In this document: positions 12,362 through 22,308 of the stretch, piece after piece | Position numbering within the stretch: the first letter of the stretch is position 1 | Layout of the letters: each line of letters opens with the position of its first letter | Source: Psilocybe azurescens | Taxonomy: Eukaryota > Basidiomycota > Agaricomycetes > Agaricales > Agrocybaceae | Direction: 5' to 3' | Length of the DNA stretch: 64,000 nt | Assembly (NCBI GenBank): GCA_023853785.1 | Contig: JAJIRX010000963.1 | Span: 20,107-84,106, forward strand | Position numbers and translations under genes: made by a program | The notes under the pieces: model-generated | What the model saw: only the letters and a program-made list of their open reading frames with translations | The model's database searches: none | What the model was told of the DNA's origin: nothing

Positions 12362-12724
12362 TGTCAGGGTTTCCTTTATTTACCCTTATTTTCATCACAC
12401 AATTATCTTTTATTTTTATCTTATCATTCATCTTATCATTTATCTTTCTTGATATTTTAATCATTCCAGATGTTTCCACTGTCACTTTTCTTTATTACTC
12501 ATCATGGTTTTTTTTATTACTCATCATTATGGAATCTTGCTAGTCAGTTGCCTCTGTTACCTCTGGAGTAGTATAAATACTGCATGTTTTGTAGATAGAT
12601 CCCCAGCTTCAATCTCTTAGGATTTCCACTATCATTGGTGTGAACCTTCAGATCATTGATTCCTCATAAGCTTATCCTCTGCTCTCTTCTCATCCTCCTC
12701 TCCACACTGCTTTCCGCCCTAACA
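12362..12724 (+). repeat. LTR copy related to 5997-6448, opposite orientation
   Basis: It starts TGTCAGGGTTTCC at 12362 and ends GCCCTAACA at 12724 (one change from the family end CCCTGACA). It keeps the GTATAAATACTGC promoter-like box near 12573, and its middle aligns with the reverse complement of 6448-5997 apart from a ~60-90 bp deletion. No matching target duplication flanks it (AAAAT against AGCAG), so it is older or rearranged. It abuts the truncated start of gene-family copy A. Confidence 0.75.
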
Positions 12725-13694
12725 AGCAGTGCATGCACACATACAAGCCCAGGTTGTGGCGCTTGAGGCAAGAGTTGCAAGGCAGGAGGTAGAGTTGGAG
12801 GGGTGTGTTAGCACAAGGGGGATGCGTGCAGGAGAGCAAGAGACACAGAAAGAAAGAGATGACAAAGAACAGGAGGGGGATGGGCAGTGTTATAGGGTGT
12901 GGGAGGGGAGGAGCAGTGATAGTGATAGGCATATGCATATGCACAGTGATGGGGATAGGGAAAAGGAAAGGGAGGGCGAGGATGGTCAAAATCAGATCAG
13001 GCAGGATGAGCAGGGTGGTCATGGTCTAGGTCTTGGTGATGGTGAGGGGGACAGGTGGGGATGGAGGAGCCTAAGAGACACAGACACAGACGGAGGAAGA
13101 GCAGATCATTGCGATACTCTATGCGACTGTTTCGCACAATTGGATGATTGAGCGTGAGATCAGGGGTTGAGCAAGCAGGTGAGTACTTGTGTTCCTCTGT
13201 TTCCGTCCTCTTTTGGCTTTGTTTGCTCTCGTTCTTGCTCTCGTTTCCATTACAATTATTAATGGGCATATGCTCATTCTCATTTGCATCTTGTATCCCT
13301 CCCTCCCTTTGTCCCTTCCTTCCTTCCTTCCACATAATATGCGACTTTTCTGTCCCAATGCTTGCTCTTTCTCATTATTATTTCATATTATGTCCTTCCA
13401 GCCATTTGACTCTTCTTTTGTGTTTAGCTCGTCAACGTGCTGGCGGCATCTGTGTCTGTGTCTACCTCTGCCTCTCAGCCCGAATAAGCAGTGTCTTCGC
13501 CTTCGTTGATGGTGTCGGCCACTGCCACCTCAACCCCTCACGTTTCTTCGGCGGTAAGATCTACAACAACCAACGTCAAAAGGTCAAATTCAAAGTCAGA
13601 TCCAGATCCCGAGCCAAGCTGACAGTAATTCCTGTGGACCTCCCTCGGCTCTTGCGGTTGTACGCCTCCTCCGGTATCACCACCAGCAGCATTA

Positions 13695-14097
13695 CAGTGT
13701 TGGATCTTAAGTGGTTATTAACCCCAAAATTTGTTGTTAAGCCTTAAGCCTTAAATAAGCCTTAAATAAGACTTCAATTTTAAGGGTTTATTAAGGTTTC
13801 GTCCAAAAGGAAATGTCATTATTAACCGTCAAAATTATTGCCAGTTCCCAATCATCAGGTATCCTGGCCTCGTCTGCCTCTTTTTCTGTCAGTAATTTCG
13901 TCAATAGACCTTCCTCTGTACAGGCTTTATGCCTTCTCATTGAGTCCGTGCACGTCCATGGCGTGATCAGCATTAGTGTGTCATATCTTAAGGCTTAATT
14001 AAGGCTTAGAATCCGCCTTCACTGATGTTAAGCCTTAACATTAACATGTTATTAACCCTTAAACGTTAATAACGTTTAAGGGTTAAGTCCAACACTG
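13695..14097. mobile_element. hAT-type MITE, 403 bp, TSD CAGCATTA
   Basis: The ends are CAGTGTTGGATCTTAAG (13695) and TTAAGTCCAACACTG (ending 14097), which are imperfect inverted repeats of each other. Perfect 8-bp duplications CAGCATTA flank it (13687-13694 and 14098-14105). CAGTG-like termini and an 8-bp duplication are typical of hAT elements. Internally there are many repeats of 'TTAAGCCTTAA' and 'GTTATTAACC' near both ends, and no transposase, so it is non-autonomous. It sits inside an exon-like block of gene-family copy A. Confidence 0.9.
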
Positions 14098-14460
14098 CAG
14101 CATTATCACTGCCACCCCTGGCAGTGCCGCCGGCATCGGCACTCTCACGCGCAACAACCACCCCTGCCCCGCTCCAGCTGAACTACTGCGTACTCTTGAG
14201 CGCCAGATAAGCGAGCTCGGCAACAGAATTGATTTGTTCGGCGTGTGAGTGAGAGGTGTGGGTGGCTGTTGTTGGTGCTAGTGTTGGTGGTGTCGGGGGT
14301 GCGGGTACGAGTGGTTCAGGGTCGGGGGGCAGAGTTGGTGTTTGGCATGAATGTGGGCATACATACATGCTCTCGCCCTAGCTATTGATCTTAAACGGGT
14401 GCTGGGATGTGTGCTGGGATGTGTGCTGGCTCTAGGGCAGATGCACACATGGACCGGGAT

Positions 14461-16123
14461 GGGCATACGGAAATGTGCGTGGCAGGTTGCGTGCTTGCGT
14501 GCCACGCAACCTGGACTTAGTACATGCATTTGAGTGTATACATAGTTGGATTATTTTTATGAATAATATTAATGTTGCCATCCATTTACTGTTGATTACT
14601 GAGACTTGACTTGGACTTGCATCAAGTCCGTGCTTTCTGACATCTTTCCGTGTTGAAGTTGGTTCTATGTGGGGCTCATTTAATTACTGTGTCCCACCTA
14701 TTCTTAATAAAAAATTTCTTGTAATGCACTCAATATTGCTGCCATGTGTGCAGTTCTGCTTAGGGAAAACAGATACTACTAAAGTTTGTGCACCCTCTTA
14801 GTAACTTTGTAGTGACTCAACACCGTATGAGTTGAGTATGAGTCTCAATTGTAATCGTGTGACATCAGTACTCAATCATCGGAGCACAACCTAAACAACA
14901 AGCATGTAACAAGTACAGCGAGGAATATATTTATACTTGTAGATATCAAGTCTGTACTGTATTAGGACCTGTAGATCACATATATTAAAAGACGTAGCCA
15001 CAGGCAATATTTAACGCTGTAGAGTCCGTGCGCCGGCACTATACTTGGCAAAAGTCTTAACAGTAATAGCCTTTCACCGCCGAAGATTTTTGTGCCTTTT
15101 ATTTCTCTCAACCTCGTCTCCACTGCCCTCTGTTTGAATAATATGCACTGTTGAACATGCAACTTGTACATAAATGTACTCAGCCAACACTCAACACACA
15201 TTCAGCCACTCGCAACCGACACTCAACCGCACGCAACCTGCACACAGCCACCACGCAACCACACACAGCCACCACGCAACCACCGCGCAATCACACTCAA
15301 CCTACGCGCAAGTACCACGCAATCAATATTTAGATGCACGCAAGTGCACCCGGTCAGTGCTCAGTATTCCTCACCTACACAAAGCCATATCAAAATAAAT
15401 TAAACACACTTGATATATTAGTATTTATGTTTCAACTTGCTATCCGACTCGAAATTGACGTTTTAGATGTGTAATCACCGTGAATTGTTTGCGTTGAAAT
15501 GATTGTTTTCATTCCTTATGTTTCAACTTTCCGTATTACTTCAAATTTGAGTTTTAGATGAGTAAACTCCTCCAAATTTTCTTGTTGAGATGATTCCTAT
15601 TGCAAATTGAGTTGTGATTGTGGTCTCTGTTGCTACCTTCGCCTATAAATTCATTGTTTTAAGCCCTTACATATTTATACTCAATGTGAACAAGAGCAGA
15701 GAATATCCCGTCAACTGATTCCCCCTCCCTTCCCAATCTTTGGCAGTCACTGCCTCATATTTAAATATAAACCGCAACAAGATGATCATTGTAAGTTCAT
15801 AAATTAACATGAATGACATACCGGCCTTATATCTTTCGAGGAAGCGAAGCGAGAGCTAATTAGCCATAGATATAAGATACCACAAATTAGTAGTAGAGAG
15901 TTGGATTGATTTCTCATAATTTATTTATCGCAAATACACGCACATATACATTGGGTTGACCAACTAAATTAAGTAAGTTGCGCATATTCACGCTTGTATG
16001 ATCAAAGTCTACGCAAATGCACGCAAATGCACGCAAATGTCGCACACATTTGCTTGCGTGCACTTGCGCGGCACTCAAGCGCACGCAAGCACGCAACCTT
16101 GCCACGCACATTTCCTGATGCCC
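14461..16123. mobile_element. 1.66-kb long-TIR element, TSD GACCGGGAT (MULE-like)
   Basis: The left end reads GGGCATACGGAAATGTGCGT and continues for ~40 bases. The right end read in reverse complement is GGGCATCAGGAAATGTGCGT and continues to match, through GGTTGCGTGCTTGCGTGC. Perfect 9-bp duplications GACCGGGAT flank it (14452-14460 and 16124-16132), and removing the element restores continuity with the related copy C. A 9-bp TSD with long TIRs starting GGG fits Mutator-like elements. No transposase could be recognised, so it is probably non-autonomous. Both ends and the middle are rich in ACGCAA repeats. Confidence 0.8.
15175..15345 (+). repeat. ACGCAACC-type short tandem repeat
   Basis: Degenerate repeats of ACTCAACC, ACGCAACC and CACGCAACCAC fill this stretch inside the long-TIR element. 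Related ACGCAAATGC repeats lie at 16005-16045 near its right terminus. They look like amplified pieces of the terminal inverted repeat and might be transposase-binding sites; that is inference. Confidence 0.55.
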
Positions 16124-17179
16124 GACCGGGATGAGGTCCAGAGGACAACGGGCAGGATGAACCCAGAGACGCATACACGCACATATTAGAGGACCCATTG
16201 GAGGACCTGCGGTATCGGATGTGTCGTTTGGAAGCAGAGTGTGCACGGTACTTTTTTTGTGCTTTTTTTGTGTTTTTTTTTGTGTTGCTGTGTATTTACA
16301 TTTCCCCCTTTTTCTCTCTTTCGTTCCCGTTTGTTTCCTTCATACTACCTGCGCCTCCTGGTTTTGCTCTTCATGGGGCCCGCGGAGGTGGGAGTGTTAC
16401 GAATTTAAGATCTTGCTTTATTTTTTGGACGGGGGATTTTTCTATTGTCTAGTTCGACGCGCTGCGACTCGTTACGATGCTAATTTAATTGATGAATAGG
16501 TTGCGAGAGGAGGCTGAGGATATGCGTCGGCATGGTGAGTCAATGGTGCAGGATAAGGTGCAGGATCGGGATCAGGGGCAAGAGAGCGGGATGTGAACGT
16601 GGGTGTGGATGCAGATGCGGACAGTGCGAAGCAGGACTCGGAAGAGGGACTTTCAAGTCAATCTCGACAAAGTCACCAGCACGAGGATAATGAGGGGCGA
16701 GAAGAGGGGTAGTGCGCCTACGCTGGGGATGGGGGTCGTGGACGGTTGATATTGCCACTCGGTGTTCCTTCGCTTGGAGAGGAGCAAGAGGTGCGTCAGA
16801 TATTCGTCTTTCGTCTTTCGTTGCCTGATTTTGTTTTGTGACTCTCTGTTTCTGTTTTTTTTTGTCGGCCCCCTTTTTCTTACTCGTGTTTCATGTTATC
16901 AATACCATACTTCGTCACTGTTTTTAAAAATTTATTATTATTTTTTGGTTTTGGTTTACCTTGATTTTCCGTTCTGCATTCGCCTGGTGTGCTCTACCCC
17001 GACCCCGATCGCGATCGTGATCGCCCTGCCACTGATTCAAATGACTTTGATTTCCTGGATGATGGCGAGGATTATAATCCCGATCGTGATGGACCTGGTG
17101 CTGACCCCGACCACGCTAGTCATGACTTGGATAGCAAAAGAGAATGGTTCGACCAGCAGCTTGAGAGGCAGCATATACC

Positions 17180-17510
17180 CTTACACCAAACAAAACAAAT
17201 ACAAAGTGTAAGAAACCTATATCGCAACCGTATATACATCCGAATATAGGCCAGCTAAAAATGAAAGAAGCAAAAAGCAAAACACGGAATCGAACAACGC
17301 TAACCAATCATCCCGTCTCCCGACCCTGGTTCTGGCTCCGCAGCGCTTTGTCCTTCCCCCTCCTTCCTCCTTCAAACTGGCCCCAAACCTGCTTCGTTTT
17401 CACCCTCATCCTCACCAAACTCTCACTCTCGCTCTCGCCTCTGCTCTGACCCTTCCTCTGACTCAGCCTCCGACATCGACATCGACATCAAAGCCAACAG
17501 AGCCGCATAC
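17180..17510. other. microinversion at the 3' end of copy A
   Basis: 17180-17510 is the reverse complement of the equivalent part of copy C (about 32400-32680). The left junction reads GAGAGGCAGCAT then ATACCCTTACACCA, where copy C has TGGTGTAAGGGAAT at its far end. The right junction reads GCCGCATACATG then TCATATGCGGCGGATATG. Sequence on both outer sides stays collinear with copy C. CATATGCGGC and GCCGCATAC form a short inverted repeat at the right breakpoint. Confidence 0.75.
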
Positions 17511-17640
17511 ATGTCATATGCGGCGGATATGAATACGATGTTGGTCCAAGTTTCAATATGTCTGGGTATACAATGAAAAGGTAAAGTTATATATCTCTAC
17601 GCCTCAACGCAAAGTCACATGTCGAGGATGTGAGCAATTT

Positions 17641-17999
17641 AGTTCCTCCAAGCCACTCCAGATTATTATCTTTCGTGAGCAATATTCATTACAGGACCAG
17701 CCATTGGCGTGTTCTGCGATGCCTTACAATTTTGTCACAGATTTGGCAAATTCAGTCTTAACTTATGGTCTTTGTGCCGGCGATGTCAGGGGCGGGACTA
17801 CGTCCATATTTAGAGGAACACTTACATTGCCCACCATCCAATCTAATTTTGTCACAACTGGGCGCTCATGAACGACAGAACCCTAATATCGGTATCAGTT
17901 GAGTATTAGTTGATGTATTCACACAACACAGCCAAGCACCACGAACGTTGTCCTTGTCTTCAACCACCACCATCATCTGCCCAATATAGATTCTCATCT
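17641..17999. other. intergenic stretch, 5' flank of the NACHT gene
   Basis: No gene seen. This would hold the promoter of the gene starting at 18000. A clear TATA box is not obvious; a pyrimidine- and CAACCACCACCATC-rich stretch precedes the ATG (17960-17985). Confidence 0.4.
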
Positions 18000-19800
18000 A
18001 TGCCTTCAATGTTCGGTTCGCACATAGTCGTTACTGGAGGAACCTATCAGCAGTTCAATAATTATTCCAAAGGTATGCCACACCGATAGATCATGCTATT
18101 CCACATATACAAGAGTTCTAGGTGCATGGGACCGTCTCGTGGAGGCTGCTTCACCTGCCGCATTCCACAACTCCGGAGACCGTCGTGACCCTCCGAAATG
18201 CCATCCGAATACACGAGTTGCCGTGTTGAACAAGATAATGGACTGGATCCATGGCCTTGATCCAGCGATACAAAGGGCATTGATTATGTGGCTGTATGGC
18301 CCAGCGGGAGCGGGAAAATCGGCCATCGCACAGTCGATCGCAGAGCTATGCTACGACGAAGGGATTCTCATAGCGAACTACTTTTTCTCCAGATTCGATT
18401 CCACCAGAAACCATCCACGCTCTCTCATAGCAACAATTGCATATCAAGCTTCGCTTTGCATTCCGAACATCAGAGAACGTATCAAAGCTGCGATTGACCA
18501 TGACCCCTTGATATTCAACCGCTCGCTCACCGTCCAGATGTCGACTCTGCTGATCCAGCCCTTGCAAGATTACATTAGTTACGATACTGCAGCACCAGCT
18601 GGTGTCATCATTATCGACGGGCTCGACGAATGTGAAGACCGGCGAGGCCAACTCAAAATTTTGGCTACCATCTCGATGGCCCTCGAACAACATCGTTTAC
18701 CCTTTATCTTCCTTATCGCGAGTCGTCCTGAGCACGACATAAGAACTGCTTTCGGCTATGGATATCTCAAGGATATCACGATGATCGTGCCACTCGATGA
18801 CGAATACCGCCCGTCCGATGATATTCGCGTCTTCCTACAAGACAGCTTCACCGAAATCAAGGAAACTCATCCATTTCGTGCAGATATTCCGGCTACATGG
18901 CCAGCTGGCGACATATTGGAAAGCTTGGTGAAGAAATCATCGGGCCAATTTATATATGCATCGACCATCATTAAATTCGTTAAATCCAGTCGTCATCGGC
19001 CGCCTCAGCGCTTGGAGATTGTGCTTGGACTGCGCCCGGCTCAGCGTGACATGCCATTCGCTGAGCTTGATGCTCTGTATATGCATATTTTGTCGTCTGC
19101 AGAGAATCCTGAGGCAGTGTTGTGGATTTTAGCTTATCAATTTCTCACATCACAGGGAATGCACGAGTACGAAGGATTTTTTGATCTAGATGTATTGTCA
19201 CTTCAACCTGGAGATGTTGTTGAATTGTTCTGTGATCTCACCTCGCTTGTTTCAGTCACGGTCTGTCACGAGACCGATGTCAAGTTGCATATTTTTCATG
19301 CGTCTCTTAAAGACTTTCTGCTGGACCAGTCGAGGTCACAACAATTCTGGATCGATTCCAAACTCTGGCATGCTAAATTTGCACATATCTTTATTCATTA
19401 CGTGGAAGGTGAGTTGGCACATGCTGAGTTAATGGTAGAAGCTTAAGTAAAATTGATAATAGATACACCGTACAGTCGCCTCAGCTATCTTGAACTGCCC
19501 ACTCTTCTTTCTCATTTTAAGCACGCCACACCTACCCCAGACCTCCTTGAAGACCTCAGGCAAATCAGTATTTGGTCAATTTTTCAGAAAACCCATTATC
19601 AGCATTTATTTCCGGAATTTCTTGCCTCCATCGAAGAGGTGGTACGTCCTGGCTTTCTTTACTCATCCATTGCCGAGTTTAGATCACTTACAATCCAATA
19701 GGGATTCGAAGATTGGTTCGAATTATACTCTCATCAGCTCAACCTTTTCGACCAAATTGCACAAGGAATTATGGAAAAATGTATTCTCGGCGAAACCTGA
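18000..19800 (+). CDS. NACHT-domain NTPase (NWD2/NLR-like STAND protein)
   Basis: Four exons: 18000-18072, 18116-19408, 19463-19641 and 19702-19800. Introns are 43, 54 and 60 nt with GTATGC, GTGAGT and GTACGT donors and AG acceptors. They splice to 1644 nt, i.e. 547 residues plus stop, with no internal stop. The N-terminus (MPSMFGSHIVVTGGTYQQFN) matches the short leader typical of agaricomycete NACHT proteins. Walker A is GPAGAGKS (~86-93), Walker B VIIIDGLDEC (~188-197), and sensor-like ASRPEHD lies at ~226-232. KCHPNTR precedes the NACHT fold. Such STAND NTPases are thought to act in non-self recognition and programmed cell death. No WD40, TPR or ankyrin repeats follow, so the sensor region is very short. 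The first intron is the least certain. It looks intact among dead elements. Confidence 0.85.
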
Positions 19801-20575
19801 TTGCTTTGGTCGCCGTTTTTAACTTTGCTGATGTACGGGAACAGTTGGATGAAGGCGTCTCTGTATTATTCCAGTTAGAAAAACGCCACACAGTCCTGCA
19901 CGATTTTTTCGGGTACGCGATGGTCGGTGAGAAGGAGTACAAAGAATTTATTGGAGATTTCCTCGAGGATCCCACCCGTTGCGGTATCTACGGGTTGACT
20001 GGTAAAAGGTATGCGAAAGCCGCAAAGTATTTTTTGCATTATATATGCGATCACATGAAACGCATCATGCAGTCGGGTTATGCACTCCACCATTGGTGTT
20101 ATCAGAGACGAAGAACCAAATTTTTCTCCCGTCGCACATCTACCACCGCCCACAGATTCTCAGCCAAAAAGTCAAACAACACACCTTTCGGAGGTGGGAA
20201 CCGCATCGCCCGTATCTACTACCCAGGGCATGTTCAGCTGGCTTCCTCCTTGCACTTCGTTATCTTTCAGTTGTGCTGTGCCAAGCAGATAGATCGGTGG
20301 CCTTGATTGGTTTAGCTCGCCAACGAATATTCTGGTCATTATCATGCATTTTTCCTAATGATATTAGGACTGTTAGGCGTGAAGTTGTTCGATATCTGGC
20401 GAGGGTAGACGCAGGAGAGATATTGGTGCAAGAGAAGAAGAGGAATCGAGATCAGCCCTCGGAGCCGTCACCCCTCTTCCCCGCTCCCCAATCTTATGCA
20501 TGCCCAAGGGACTGTTTCAGATACCACAGTTATTATAACCTGCCAGTCAACAACCACTATAGGTACTAGGACGTG
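19801..20575 (+). other. possible coding remnant sharing a segment with 11865-12175
   Basis: Immediately after the NACHT stop, a frame reads FADVREQLDEGVSVLFQLEK and EKEYKEFIGDFLEDP (19820-19980), and another reads DIRTVRREVVRYLARVDAGE (20360-20420). Both look like genuine protein sequence, but no family is recognised. 20030-20345 is the better preserved copy of the duplicated segment also found at 11865. The frames do not join simply, so this is either a multi-exon gene with unseen introns or a decayed one. Confidence 0.3.
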
Positions 20576-22308
20576 GATCAGGACGAAGATCAGGACGGCG
20601 ATGAGGATAAAAAGTCAGGAGCGAGGTCATTTAGTTCTGTGAAAACGGTCCTTCGTTTCTGTCGTGCATGTCTTGCCAGGACTCTCTGACATAGCCATAT
20701 GTTGGCCGACATTGACAAAAAGCCAGTTCTTATGCCACTTCATCCAATAAATCTAAGTCAGGTCACCGCCCGTGAATCGATTACTAGTCATGACCATTTA
20801 ACAAATTTCATACCACCAGGATCCGCTTCCCTAGTACTAATTTACGACGTGGGAGACGACTTAAGTCTTATCCCCTCCTGGCCCACAATTTCACACACAG
20901 TAGAAATAATTGGAATTTATATAACATCTTAACCCCCATTGCAATGCATCGTGCTTTATTCCTACTGTAGTAAGAAAAATGCCACTGGGTTTTCGGCAGG
21001 AACGTCATATGACGAGTGTTGTCTCCCCCTTCAGTAATTTCGAAGAAATCCGAAATTCAAGAACCCGCGCCGCCGCTACTGTCTCCAGCATTACTTTTAT
21101 CCTTCCATGTATTCCCCCACCTGCGCTTCGATGACGATTTGGAAACCCTTGGACCTTTCTTGTCGTCCAACCGCGTGGGTGGCTTGTAAGTTGCAGAGCC
21201 ATGTAAAAAGTTCTTCCGTAGTCTTTCCGCGCCAGTACAGGGTTCAGGGGGAGGTTGTGCGGGAACAGGGACATGCGTGGGTGTCCCGTCTTCCCAATCA
21301 TTGGCGTTTTTAGTGTTCCGGGTGCTTGCACGAGATACAATAGGCGTGGCTAGAATTGAATGGAATGCATGATTTCATATTCGAAGATACATGTGGTCAC
21401 AAAAGAACGGTGTGTACGTGTGTCGGAGGCTGGAAGAGCAATGGGTCGCCGACAGTAGTGACGTGAGGCTCGCAATACAGTAGACACAGTCAATTCTTGG
21501 TTATATATGACGCAAAAATGGTCCTGAGGCTCCCGAAAGTGTATTGCATACTCTAAGTGTATGGTTCCTAGTCATGAAATAAGATGAAGTCGATATGTTG
21601 TATGCAGTAGTGATTTGAGATGGCGAGAATGCAGAATGAGTACCGAGTGGTGTTACTGGTAGATTGGATGGACAAATGATTCGGAAAGAGAGGTCAGTGG
21701 TTGATGGCGGGCTTGGACTTTGGCTAGTACTTCAGCCTCATACAGATGGTTTGTGAGCCGCGAGTGCTCACTGACGACAACACATACACTGACTCGGATT
21801 CTAAATGTCCACCAGTTCAGCTGAGCGGTGTCTCACCGTTTAGGGCATTTGGGAGAGATGAAAAAACAAAGTCGGTGGAAGGATACATATTTAACAGAGA
21901 GAGTATATAGCTTTAAAACTTAAGCTTGAGAGGAACAGTCATGGATATTAAATCAATGAATAAGAACAAGTTGGGTTGTCCACACGCGAATACGGAAATT
22001 TCCGACACCGACGGGCCGAGGAGACGGAGGTCACCCTAACCCTTAACAGCGTGAACCACATCGACAAGCATCGAATCCGTCTCCTTCAACAAACCAACTG
22101 AGCCTACCTGCTATCGCTCAATGCTTAACGCGAAGGTTTGCAGGTTTTATGCATGTGTCTGAACATATTATAGTATCTATCCGGTATCTTACCTTGACCT
22201 CATCTGATTCTTGGAATCTTTGCCGAGATCTTTACTCGGACTGGACTTGTTTCGGTCAACTCAAGAGCGAACCGCTCAGTGAAATCTAACCTTTGGAGTT
22301 GAACGGAC
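20576..22308. other. stretch without a recognisable gene
   Basis: Only short frames. 20576-20700 is a run of GAT/GAC-rich sequence resembling the acidic tails of the coiled-coil family. 21900-22300 precedes copy B and presumably holds its promoter; an AT-rich stretch with 'TTATAGTATC' lies near 22166. Confidence 0.3.

Larger units (their letters stand above)
12735..17640 (+). pseudogene. unknown coiled-coil gene family, copy A (disrupted)
   Basis: This is a decayed member of a gene family present three times here (see also 22309-24780 and 29235-32790). Recognisable blocks, in order: a heptad-like helix QAQVVALEARVARQEVELEG (12740-12800), RARQ/LARQ-AGGICVCVYLCLSA (13432-13480), ISELGNRIDLFG (14203-14243), a block near 16140-16250, NRLREEAEDMRRHGES (16495-16545), and an Asp-rich tail DPDRDRDRPATDSNDFDFLD (16995-17060) ending QLERQ near 17175. 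The N-terminal exons seen in copy B are missing, replaced by the LTR at 12362-12724. It is interrupted by two transposons (13695-14097 and 14461-16123), and its 3' end is inverted (17180-17510). Function is unknown. Confidence 0.6.

Noticed and set aside
12729..13358. Overlapping long frames on both strands (e.g. 13335-12997 and 13358-13119)
   Set aside because: They are shadows of low-complexity AGG/GAG sequence in gene-family copy A. None starts with recognisable protein sequence.
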